Source: Mercenaria mercenaria
Lineage: Eukaryota; Mollusca; Bivalvia; Venerida; Veneridae
Length of the DNA: 64,000 nucleotides
Assembly (NCBI RefSeq): GCF_021730395.1
Contig: NC_069363.1
Location: forward strand, 48,785,001-48,849,000
Direction: 5' to 3'
In this document: positions 25,646 to 37,800 of the stretch, piece after piece
Layout: each line of letters opens with the position of its first letter
Position numbering within the stretch: the first letter of the stretch is position 1
The notes under the pieces: model-generated
Seen by the model: the letters and a program-made list of their open reading frames with translations, nothing else
Told to the model about the DNA's origin: nothing
The model's database searches: none
Program-made: the position numbers and the translations under genes

Positions 25646-26413
25646 ACATACAAAGATACAAGCGGATACAAGCTAAAGACTATGTCTCAGAGGTATACTA
25701 GATCTGAGTTTCATATTTGAAAATATGAACAGCTACTAGATATAGTTTAGGCAAACATAAAGTAACAGGTTTATCTGTATTAACAGTACATATACCCTAG
25801 GTTTACAATAAGACGTAATGCATGTATGGCTAAACACAGTATAAATATTTGCTGCTATTACAAAAAGTTTAGCCAATGATTTATATTTAATTGACACTAA
25901 ATCTCAGCATACCGGTACATGTATATAAACTGGATGTTTGGATGTTTAAGATTTAGACCAGCACTTCAGGCGAAACATTTCGCCACAAACCTCTAGTTGC
26001 GATACTCAGTCAAAAGCGAGATTCTGTTATACATGCAAGTTTCTACTGCAACTACAGAGCGCTCGTTTTCTACAAACATATCTACATACCATTTTGCCCA
26101 TTGAACCTCGGTATACTCTATTTGGGCATGTCGGAATCTGTTTGCACAAAGGATCACCCGCCTGACATTGCTATTCAAGTATCAATAAGATGCAATAAAA
26201 CAGAGCAGTTGGGGAATAAAAATGATAGTCAACCGTCATCTCGAGTAAGAAAAACGTGACTGCTTACGTGATAGCGAAGACTTTATTAATGGTTGCAATA
26301 ACATCTATCACTGAATACATAAACACTATTTAGCAATTCGCGCTGACTAAAAAATGATAAGTTTCCCGTGAGTAAACTTGAAACGTTTGCAATGTGTGCA
26401 TAGATACATTAAT

Positions 26414-26643
26414 CAAAACTTGCCAAAATGTTGATGCAGACGCAATGCATTAAATTAAACACTGGCAAAGATCTCAAATACGATTACAATAAAAATAAAA
26501 AAGACCTATATACCTTTAAAGTGCGAGGTATCAAAAACTTACCAAAATGCTGATGCAGAAGCAATGCAATAAAGTAATGTATTGACGAAGATTTCAAATA
26601 CGATAACAACAAAAGAAACCTAGTATACCTTTAATCTGCTAGG
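26414..26643. repeat. Tandem duplication, unit about 115 bp, two copies
   Basis: TCAAAACTTGCCAAAATGTT...GATGCAGACGCAATGCA...GATCTCAAATACGATTACAA...TATACCTTTAAAGTGCGAGGTA is followed at once by a second diverged copy, starting TCAAAAACTTACCAAAATGC and ending TATACCTTTAATCTGCTAGGTA. The copies differ at roughly one base in eight, so the duplication is not recent. Confidence 0.65.
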
Positions 26644-26696
26644 TAACGTTCCATACATTGCCTATGTAATCTTGACATTGTGGAGGATATTAATGA

Positions 26697-26728
26697 ATAA
26701 TAAATAAATAAATAAATAAATAAATAAT
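26697..26728. repeat. (AATA)n microsatellite
   Basis: Seven tandem AATA units in intergenic sequence. Confidence 0.88.
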
Positions 26729-29211
26729 CATAGTGACAGCTTTGCACACGTTTCGAATATGCGATTTTTTTACGTGTGTAGCAGTAAGATGCAGTTACTC
26801 AAACTGCCATAGTGTTAGGCCCCTTTGGCGTGAGTGGGTCTTGGCAGTTGTACAATAAAATATGTCATAGAATGACACAATGTTTCATTGACACAATTAT
26901 TTTGAAATGTAACCATATATCTATTGTTACTATTGATGTCTAATGTACGAAAACAGGGAGTATATTGTGTAGAGCAATTCACAGAACTCTGATTCTTCAA
27001 CGTTCTGAGTCTCAGCCGTGCTAGAGCGATACATAATTTCACGGTCAAGTTAATTAGGACTCTTAATTGTAAATAAAATATACGAAAAATTGTTGTATTC
27101 CTCAAAATATCCTGGGCTGCTCGAGTAGCAGTTTTTGCTTTTAGACAATGTCACGATCCCTGCCATTAAGCATGAGCGGTGTGCTAAACTTTGATTTTAA
27201 ATGATTACCTCTGTAATATATAGTACAAATGTGACAAACAAAATAGATTAACGATGGAATATAAGGAGAGAACGCATCTCTTGCCTAAAATATTCACTAA
27301 ATCTCAATTTTCTGGGGGATGGAGATCCCCTCCCTAAACTACACCATACTCGCAGCATCGCTGCTTCGTTCGTAACTATGCTGCCCATATCTAGCGTACA
27401 GTTCAAAATCATCCAGGTACACTCCTGTTGGTGACTGATTCATTAGCTCCTACAGCCTAACCCCCATTACCCTTCGATTTTTATTGCATATCTGGCTTTT
27501 TTTTTTTTCGTTTCCTCGGATAATCTGCAGGCCCGGGCCTGCAGTGCCTTATAGAAGCTACGCCACTGAAAAGCATGGTTCAAATATAACCTGTAGTTTA
27601 GTATCCTAATTGAATTATTTCCAGTTCCTTTAACAATCATTTTTTCCAGCAGTTTTAATAAATAAATAGAATATGGTTATTCTCTATGTTCGCGTCCTTG
27701 TTGTTACTGTTTCACTTCTCCGAAACAGGTGACGTATGAGACAAATTACGTAAGAAGGCCGAGAGCTTTATGCAAATTTACATGAGGCGCATTCGGGTAT
27801 CTTTAATTAACCGAAGTTTAACGTGAATACTTAACTTATTCAATTGTTAGCTAGGGCTCTTTCTCCGGACAGTTTATTTGTAACATAGAAATGATACGTT
27901 GTTGTCTGGAAATATATTGCAACGAAGGTTTTATAATTCACTTTTTAATAAAGGAGGTGAGTTACGTTTTGAAGAAGCAGTATTAATTCACGTTCCATCT
28001 TTACAATAAAGAAATCGTATTTCATAGTTATCATGCCTTAATTTTCGACTCTAACATTACTGCACATAATGCGCATTTGTGTTGTTAGAAGAGTGTTTAA
28101 AGGTTTAAATAATGAAAATAATATTATGAAATTTTTTAGTCAAGCAAACCTCGATGTATAATTTCTTGTATTAAGATCTAAATTGTAAAAAGTACGGAAG
28201 TTGAATAAATGTCTTAGTTATAAAGAATCATACAATAAAGAAATAAAAATCTAACTTATTCTTATATTGAACAGAAGTCACTTAAATAGTCAGTGATACT
28301 ACCGACTCCCACCGCCACCCCAGGATGCCCACTTCCCCGCAACTGCGTCTTCGAGGCAAGGAACCTTGCACTATTTCGACACATGTATACATTTTTTCTT
28401 CACCATGGTCTTGCTCATAGAATGAGGAGAGGCATGTAATTTTAAGCACCATTTTAGTTGGTTACTTCAAAATTTCGGCGGCAAATCTGCACGTGTCTTC
28501 CATGCGACCCCTTCGTTACTGACCGCCTGCTTTAATTTTGAATTTATGTGAATTTTCCGTCCTAGTTTGAAAAAGCATACGTGTATAACTTTAAGAGAAC
28601 GGAAATTTCCATAGCGCATGTTTAATAATATTATATATATCATTTGCAATTGAGGGATTGTTTATGTCCGAGACATCACTCTGCAGATGTTAACACACGG
28701 AAACATGTGTTTTAATTTTACGCTTATTCTGGTAATATAAATTGAATAGAGTATTTGAAAAAAAAATCCGCTTTTTTCAGACGAAGCGTTCCTGTGTTGT
28801 AGCTGTTTACAATTTATTAGCTTTTGATATGTGCAAATATTATTTTAAAACTATTTGTCTTTATATACTGGTCATCACATGTCACAACTATTTTTAATTT
28901 TCGCCAGAACGACAAAACGCACGTTTCGAAAATGATGCTAAACGAGAATCTCTGCAGAAACGTTTTCATCACAAACAAGCTGATAATGACGATCACTTCA
29001 TTTACTCTTTCGAGAAAAGAAATACACTGCCGCCATACTGACCTACGATGGCACAGAGGGAACAACTTAGTATGTCGTGGTAACGAGATACTATGTTGTG
29101 GGAACGACATAAAAAAGAAAGATGCAATTTGCAACAGCAGCAAATTACCATTATAGTATTCACGTTTCTTCAAGTGAAATTTCTAACGTTGGGAAGCAAT
29201 GTCTAAGACAG
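26729..29211. other. Intergenic sequence, no gene seen
   Basis: Contains a CTGCAGGCCCGGGCCTGCAG palindrome at about 27525-27544 and short chance frames. No supported gene. Confidence 0.45.
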
Positions 29212-29430
29212 GTTTGGTGATGGTGGGGGGGGGGAGGGGTCAGGGGACCCTTTCCTTTGACATTTTTGACTTACAGGCATGAAATGGTGGCCTCTGGTGC
29301 ATTTTGAGGTAATTGAGGGATTACTCCCTTCTTGATGGTGGGGGATTGGTCAGGGGAATCTACCCCTGGAAAATTTTGAACATACAGGTATGAAATGTTG
29401 GCCTTTTTGTGCGTTTCTATGTCTAAAAAT
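29212..29430. repeat. Tandem duplication, unit about 120 bp, two diverged copies
   Basis: GATGGTGGGGGG...GGTCAGGGGACC...TTGACTTACAGGCATGAAAT...GGTGGCCTCTGGTGC is repeated as GATGGTGGGGGATTGGTCAG...GAACATACAGGTATGAAATG...TTGGCCTTTTTGTGC. It includes a short G-rich run at 29223-29239. Confidence 0.55.
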
Positions 29431-29798
29431 TATTCCTTTGCCAAAAATGTAGGGTGCATCTTTGATGAGTATAGGTCACTTCTCAGCCAACAGGCGGGAG
29501 GGGGTTGGTGGCAAGAGTCCATTGGTCCGGGCCTGAATTCCGAATCTGACCGTTAAATTTAGACAAGTAATTAAAAATGGTGAAATAAATTTTATGTTTT
29601 TGATATAGATATAGGGGTAGGGGTGAGTTATGTCAATTTCTATACATCTATCTACTTTGTAAATATTTTCTGACTTAAAACATCGATCTGAAAGGGTCGA
29701 TGGTTAGAAAGTTGGAGTGCACAGCGCTTGCTCCTGCCCTTATCATATTACTTAAAATCATAATGGGGAAAAAAGCTCTATGTCAACACCTCCGTAAG

Positions 29799-29872
29799 AG
29801 GAGCGCTGGTCTAGTTGTTAAGGTGTCGGTCGCTCAACATGGAGTTCGTAGGTTCAAACCCCACTGAGGTGA
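29799..29872 (+). mobile_element. tRNA-like SINE head (pol III boxes)
   Basis: CTGGTCTAGTTGTTAAGG matches a pol III box A region and GTAGGTTCAAACCCCAC matches box B, about 35 bases apart. The stretch does not fold into a complete tRNA with an acceptor stem, so it is a SINE head rather than a tRNA gene. Its body probably continues to about 29960 but has no clear end. Confidence 0.5.
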
Positions 29873-30329
29873 CGACAACATCATCTCATATGACACTAGT
29901 AGACTTGCTTTTTCAGGAAGCGGACTCGAGAGAGGATCAAATAAAATTGAAGCTTTTATCGCAATCGAGCTAAAATAAATTAGTTTTAACTAACACCTTA
30001 GAATATTATAAAAAATCCATTACATGCTTCCATCAGTTGTTTATAAATATAAATATGATAAAAAATCTTAAACAATAAACCCGTTTAGTGTCTCATTTTC
30101 TTTACGCGCGTATGACCGTGGCATTCTGATTTATGGTCAATCAAGAATTAAGAGCAGTCACTTTTGCCATGACCAGATAGTAACACAACAGGTTAAAAAA
30201 CATTCATCACTATTTCCTGATTATCTTTAGAAATAAAGTTAAGGTTTTATGTTCTGCAACAGATAGGCATTTTCCCCCACAATTTCAAAGAAACCCGTGG
30301 GAAACCGCACGTTTGACCTCAGTGATTTG

Positions 30330-30725
30330 CATATTTATGACGTCATTATAGTGCGGAGAAATTCGTAAAATGGCGGCCGCTGTTTGAAAACATGACAGAA
30401 TCATAGGGGTGAGGAAAACGTTTTTGTTGCAAATTAGAAGCATCTACACTGATTCAAATGGTATTCAGTATAAAAAAGGACAATTTATGTTTATTTATTT
30501 CTATACATAATTTTCCGAAATCCTTGAATGTAGTTGCGTAGCACATTCTCAATTCTTATTCTTATATTGATATTTTTTGACAGGAGTGGCCTATGACTGT
30601 CAGTACATGCGATCAGCTGTTTAGACGGAATAGAGGCTATGACTATCTAAACGGTAGATAAAATATAGCTAGTAGCGTTCTTTACAACGATTGACGTCAT
30701 CGCACGGTAACATGACGTCATTTTA
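30330..30725. promoter_or_regulatory. Cluster of CRE palindromes with a YY1-like site
   Basis: Three perfect TGACGTCA sites lie at 30338-30345, 30692-30699 and 30713-30720, and AAAATGGCGGCC (YY1-like) at 30367-30378. Such a set is common in animal promoters, but no first exon was identified here. TGACGTCA also occurs in local hairpin elements, so a repeat origin is possible. Confidence 0.3.
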
Positions 30726-31735
30726 GCGTAAGCGTGTTTTAACAGAAACAAGCATATTAGAATAGGTGTTAAAGGTGTTGCTTAGTCTCCTAACTTACAT
30801 ATCAGTGACTTTCAATTCTAGAAATATTTATTTTTTAAATCAGGAGACATGTCACATTCAAAACTACAAAATATCTGACACAAATGATCTTATATGTCCT
30901 TGTAGGGTTGTACTAACGTGACCAACTGATATTGGGGAAATTCGTTTCCGTTTACTTACATACAAACAAACGTATCATTTAAATTGATATTGTACGTTTA
31001 TTCGGTATACATTTTACAGGATCAGTTAGCATCCTGCCTTTCTTACCACTGCGTATGCGGATTAAGGTGCTATAGACCACTGACACAAGGCCAGAAAGAA
31101 CGTGAATGTTATACCCTACCCCTATGTATGACCATGGTTATGAACGGGAAAATATACTATATTAATCGAGCATTTCTTACCTTAAACAAACAATTTGGCA
31201 AACCTGTTCTACGCAAATTGAACAATCGATTATATATCTTCTGTCGTGCACCAGTCAAACTTTCTTTTGCTATCGCAGAGACACGCAATGTAGGCTATTT
31301 AATGTTTTCTTCAACGTTATACACAAAGCCTCTGGTCTACTAAAATCATTTATTTAAAAATATATAAAATAGCTATGTTTGTAGACCTATATTCACAATT
31401 AAATGTTATTATTTACAACAGTGATATGTTAAAAAAACTTCACTTTCAGTTTTTAGTGGAAGCACACATTTATTGTGTGCTTAGCTGTTCAGTGTATTAG
31501 ATGTGTACAATTTCAAACGTACACAAAGTACTCTTTACACACGCACACATGCACGCACGCGCACACACACATATACATGTTAATTTTATGGATACTATGT
31601 GGGAAATGTGCATATTTTCAAATATGAATGTGTGTTTTATATATCTTTAATAAAATCTTTACAAAATCTCATTATTGTACAAAACACTTTTTGAAGTGTC
31701 AATGTCTACATGGTAAAGATGGTAAACACATCACT

Positions 31736-31741
31736 TTTATT
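31736..31741 (-). terminator. Poly(A) signal of the SLC5-like gene
   Basis: On the minus strand AATAAA lies about 107 bases beyond the stop codon, in AT-rich sequence without other coding signal. It is the first hexamer downstream and fits a short 3' untranslated region. Confidence 0.45.
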
Positions 31742-31847
31742 TATCTGGATCTACTGTGCTCGAAACTTCTTTTCTGACTAAGCAAAAAAAGAACAACTGC
31801 ATAATCATTAGGTAAATATGGATTTCTTCTTCTGCATATGAACCATG

Positions 31848-34800
31848 TCATAAATGTGTATTGCACTCGGTAGACACATGACCATCATTTTCCTCTCTTT
31901 TCCTATTGACATCTGAATCAGTTCTAAGTTTATATGGACGTATTTCATCAAAACCGTTTAGGCTCTTCAGTTGCTCTTTTATTTTCTCTGTATTGTCGAA
32001 TTCTCCAAAGTCCTGCAAGTAAACCGTCTTCATCATATTCTTTACAGGTACAACAATTGATTAAACATAGAGACAAAATCGTGAAATTATAATCGCGTAT
32101 TTATTACAAAAATGAAACAAATTTCTGAATTGACTGACGTACGTTATTAGGTTATTGATATACATATTGAGCGTTTTGCGATAACTTCATGTAAAATAAA
32201 GAGGATATTCCTTTATGTATGAATAATATAGCTCTAAGTTTTATGCGTACTGGCTTTCGCAATTAAATAAAGAAAACAATTAGTCTTGCTTGAAAAGCCA
32301 CTGTCTTAAAGTATGCGAAATCGCGAAAATATTGGCTTACAGTGAAATAAAATATTTTTGCATTGTTCTCATTTTAAAAGGTAGTATCTAATTATACCTT
32401 TTCACCATGTCTCACTCCAAATCTAAGAGGTTTTCTCCAGCTCTCCGGAAGAAATGGGAAGAATATGTCGAAAAACGGACAAATTAGTTTAGGATTGAGC
32501 TTCGATGTATCAGTGACACCTGAAAGTACATTCAAATCAATAATGATAATGCTATATTTGAATAAAAGGCAAATCGTTCCCTAAGTACTGTTGGAGAATC
32601 CTCTGGGACATCTTATTCTGATGCGTCTAAGAACCTGGGTAGACCCAACGACCTTCAGCAAGTACAGCGCTTCAACAACAAATGTAAGTTATTTGAACTT
32701 GTAGTTATTGCAAGAAGAATAGTGTGTGCTTGCTCGATTTTAGCGTCATTTTTTAACAATGTTTCAATGTAGCAGTGATCGCAAGGCCGATAGGCTACCG
32801 AGGCGGTTTAATGATAACTCAAGACACAAATATTTAATGAAGTTGAAACGAATGAAGTATATTATTTATTATAACACGATCCGATTCATTTTCCTATTAA
32901 TCAAAGAAGACTGAAAACAGTGAATGATTATACAACAAATCACTGTTCTGACGTCACAATTATTACGTCATAGCGTCAAACGGCATAGAGGCGCGCTGGA
33001 AAAGAAACAGATTGAAAACAGGCCAATATTTAATGAATGCCGTCTAGGATATACTTTAAAGTCCTTGGTAACGTGTTAGAATCGAAATAATATATCTCAT
33101 TTAGTGATTTGGTCTTGAATAAAATCATTTGTTGTCGTTCAGATGCGTATTATTATATCACTCTGGCTGCGCCCTCGTGATATAATTCCTTCGCATCTGA
33201 ACTCCAAACAATGATTTATTCAGCGACAAATCACTAAATGAGATATATTATTTCTTAAACATGATCGTCAGTTGTAACGTTTACTACTAACCTGTGATTA
33301 TACTAACAAGCATGCCGACAACGACAACGGTGCAAACGCCTATACCGGAATACCACATATAAGAAACTGTGTATAAACGGTTAACACCCCTGAAGAATAT
33401 TATTCAATATGAGCATAGCTACAAAGCTTCGTATAGTACTGTAGTTCTGTAAAATTTAATACGGAAAATATACGTACCTTATAGTATTATGAATACATAT
33501 GAGGCTGCCTAAGCAAAATTTATATAAAGCAATTCTTGAAAATAAAGATAAACACTACCAATCTTTGTTTTAACATAAATGGTCAAGTAGAATTGTGCTT
33601 CTAAATTTCAGCAGTAAACATATTTAAAGGTATTTTAAAGATATTTCACCCGAAATCAATGCCTCTTTTAATTTTAGGAGAACTAGTTGCAACTGCATAG
33701 ATAATAGACTACCCATGCTTGGTATTATTGATAAGTTGTATGCACAGTATTGCTTTTCTGGACATGTTTATCCAGACAGTGAACACATTTTTCAAAGAAA
33801 GCTACCAGGCTATTTTCTTAATTTTAAAATCCACTAAATCATACCAACGTTGAAACGACCTTGATATAACATAGCCGATATAAAATTGAGTGACTTACTC
33901 ATATTTGTCAAAAATGTGTGTTGTAGAAACTGATTCTACGGTAGAAGATATAGTGTTTGCAGGCGTCGATGCAGAAAGCGGAGTTGTATCAGACATATTC
34001 CAGCTACATCCATCAACAGAGATTGATGACTTTACATTAACGCTTGTTTTTGTTATGGCGGTGCCGAACGAAATCCAAACATTCATGATCAAACCACATA
34101 TTAAGCCTATACATCCGCCCTTAAATTGTAACATGATTATAAGTAAATTATTATGGCTGATTTTAAATACATTGATGATGTTTTACAATATGCAATTCGC
34201 ATTAAATACAAAGGTGTCCACATCTGACAAAAACATCCCATTCTTTCATATCGTATTACAGTAAAACACCGCTCGCTCGAGGTCGCAAGGGGATGAGCAA
34301 AATGCTCGAGTTATCCATGGTTTCGAGCGACCCAAACATTGACCAACATACGAAGAAAACTAAAGTTTGTTTTACCAACTGTTATTGGGACCGTTTGCAG
34401 AGTAAACGGTGATGCGTAATAATAACATACTTGTGACATTTTTCAAAAACAAACATATTACAAACGTTATCTATTGATAGACGTTTCAATATATAATTTG
34501 TAAATGGCACATGTGAAGAAACAACTAAGATTTTTTTTTTATTCATCAACAAGTGCATATCATAATTATCGTCTGAATTTTATGAAACGGCTATATTATT
34601 TCCTTCATTTGCATGCAAACAATTGCTGATTAAAACACTAAGATCGCATTTATAACTATCTTCTCGATCCCGCAGACAAGATGCTTTAAGTAATCAGTAA
34701 TTGATCGATATTTGATCAATAAAACTTTTCTTTAAGATTTTATCAATAATTATTCTCGTCATAAGATCAACTACACCGACAAACATACACTTTAAGATAG

Positions 34801-37800
34801 TCTGGGAATAGACTACGCAATTTCAACGGTGTGTGAAAATGTTTAATTAACCGACACATTTTGACCACCGAAGGTGTGAAAAATTTTGACACCTCTGCTC
34901 GATTTAGCCAGAAGTAACAAAGAGTAAATTAATACACAGGGACCAGGTGTCATGCTCGAGCGATCGAGTTATCGATGCTCGACCCAGCCATGGTAATATC
35001 ACATAGAAAATAGAAGGAAATCGGCCGGGACCACATGAATTGCTCGAGCGAGCCCGGGTGCTCGAGTCATCGATGCTCGAGCGAGCGGTGTTTCACTGTA
35101 GTAAAATGTCACATCTACAGAAGAGAAAAAGAACTAAAAGTAATGAGATTTAAAAAATTTACAATGCGAAATGAGGTACGTTTCATGAGATGTTTTGTTT
35201 TTACTGCCTAAAAAGTTACTGAACTACCTCTAAATTCTTTAAAAAATGATTGTTGCATATACATTTTTCCATAAGGTAACTTACCAGTTTGTTGGACCAC
35301 GGAAAAAGCATTCCTAGACAGAACATCCCAAGCATTGGTCCCCCAAGTGCTCCAAACAGAACGTTAGCAAGCTTGAAATAAAATGTTTACACATTCAGAC
35401 ATATTCGTATGACAAATATTTGGTTGGTTTATTTGATATTATACAGTAAGTAATACTGTATAAAAGCTATAACTGATATATTTAATAGGAGTATACGTAA
35501 AAGTCAATGTTCGATACAAATGAACTGAAATGAGCTTGAACTTTTAAACATCAAAGGTATATTATATAAGTGTTTCTTGGATAAAACAAAATCTTGTATT
35601 TATCAGTTATTCAAAAGCATTTAAAGGCAACTTTAAATATTCTAAACTCTGTATTAACAAGAAAGGGACGTGCCTTCAGATAATGCCTCAGTGATATTTA
35701 AGGTGATACTATGTGCGAATAACCTTGCTTTTATTTCATATTTACAATAACTGACAAGTTAAAGAAAATTTTTAATTTCAAATTATATATTTATATAAAT
35801 ACCGTTAAAATCAGAGTTCCAAGATTCGAGACGACGAAAGCAAAGGCTACTGACAAACATCCAAATAAAACCACTGTCAAATACAATGAATAATGTATGT
35901 CATTTACTGAATAATGTTGGAGAAGAAGATACATTGTTAAACTTCCGAAAAAAGGAGATTAAAGTGACTGTCAAAAGAAGAGAGGATTTCGACTCGTGTC
36001 TCTTCCTAGCAAATGAACAATACTGAAACGTTTGAAAGGAGATATTAACAACAGGTTTAGAGATTTCGACAATAACGATCATGTATAGACCTGGTCCTTT
36101 GACTGTTAGATACATTTATGTAACATCTTAGTTGACTTCAAAAAATGTGTTCAACATGTTGTCAGAAATATCATACAGAAGATAATGAGGCTCTATGGAA
36201 TTCCCTAAAAGACTGTCAATACTGAAAACCGTTTCAATGTAAGTCTTACTTGTCAAGGTATTCGTAACTCGGACCTGTCTTCTCCATTTGAGGATACTTC
36301 GCGCATTAGACAAGGATGTTTTGCCCATGATCTTCTATCTAGTGATTGAATGGGTGATTAAATCCGCCACAGGAACAACTACACCTAAATTGGGATCAAC
36401 GTGAGTAAGGAAAAATAGGAAAGGATGCCAGATCAGAATGTTTGGGGTTCATCAAAAGCTAAAACCAGAAACTGTAGATATTCGTTAAAAACTTGCAACA
36501 GATCCTGGACAGATCCAAAACATCAGATGGCAAGACAGATGGCAGAAAAATGGCAAGGGAATGGACACATCATGAGAACAGCTCAACTCAACATTAACAG
36601 AAAATACCTTGATTGTAACCCTTAAGAGAACTAGGAAAAAGGAAAACTGTAACAAGCTCGAGGCGGGCTCCCGATGCAGAACTTCGGGCTGTCAAACTTT
36701 CATAGAAAGAAGCAAGACAGGCAGCATAAGACCGGGAAAGATGGAGGACTGTACACAGAGACAACCCTATACCGCAACAGGGACGAACATAATTTAGTAA
36801 GTTATGTAGGTATGTTGCAAGTAAAATACCGGTTTACCTTTGAATCTTCCGGACGGTTTACCAATTCACCGAACAAAAATACTGCATCTAGTTCTCAATT
36901 ACCTGATGATTACTTTACCGTTTTTACTGAAATATGACCTCAGGCGATATTTTTAATGCAGGTAATACGCAATCAATCACACTAATTAACGTATTTAAAA
37001 CAAAATCCATTTTTCATGAAATTTTAGATTTTACATCTTAAATTATTTCAAAGAAATACTGCAATTAACTGTATTCTGATTTGACTAACCGACATTCGGA
37101 CTTTTGAAAAGTAGATCAATAAACCGTTAATATCACTAATTGCAAAAGAAATAATAACTTCAAACCAGTTTATGATAACAGCATTTGTCACTATAGTTCC
37201 AAAAGCACTCAAACTGAGATTTGTGTTACATTATGCATTTACGCTTTAAAATTTGTAATTATTGAATACTGATTAGCAATGAAAAAAATTAACACATTCT
37301 TTCAAGTACTAAACCAGTTGTCTCTATCTTTATATCAAAATGATCGTATGCAAACGTTCTTACAATGCAATGAAATACCTAGATGAATTTACGAAAAGTA
37401 TTGGAATGTCGTACAATGTAGTGATGGATAACTTTAACAATGCGTATTACGTATTTTCCTTCAATAACTATTTCAACAGGAAGATTGGGGAAACGGTGAA
37501 ACAATTTATGTAATTAATATAATTAGTTTTACCGAAGCCTTTAGACAGCCAGGTTGCAGCATTGTCAGAGATTTTCTTGCAGCATGTTGGTTTAAAGAAG
37601 TCCTCCAACATACAGGTATAATAGTAACTGCAATGTAATTTATACAAAAGCTCTACTTTTTTTATTTATAGACAATAAATCAAAATTGCATGTAATAGGC
37701 AGGGACTGTATTTCTTATCGAGAATGTTATGTTCACCAAACACATTTCATCTCTTATACCAATTTACTCAAAACAGTTTTATACCTTAAACTGCCACTGA

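Noticed and set aside
30984-31343. A 119-codon open frame preceded by an acceptor-like TTTTACAG
   Set aside because: No recognisable domain, no partner exon and composition like the surrounding AT-rich sequence; kept out as a probable chance frame.
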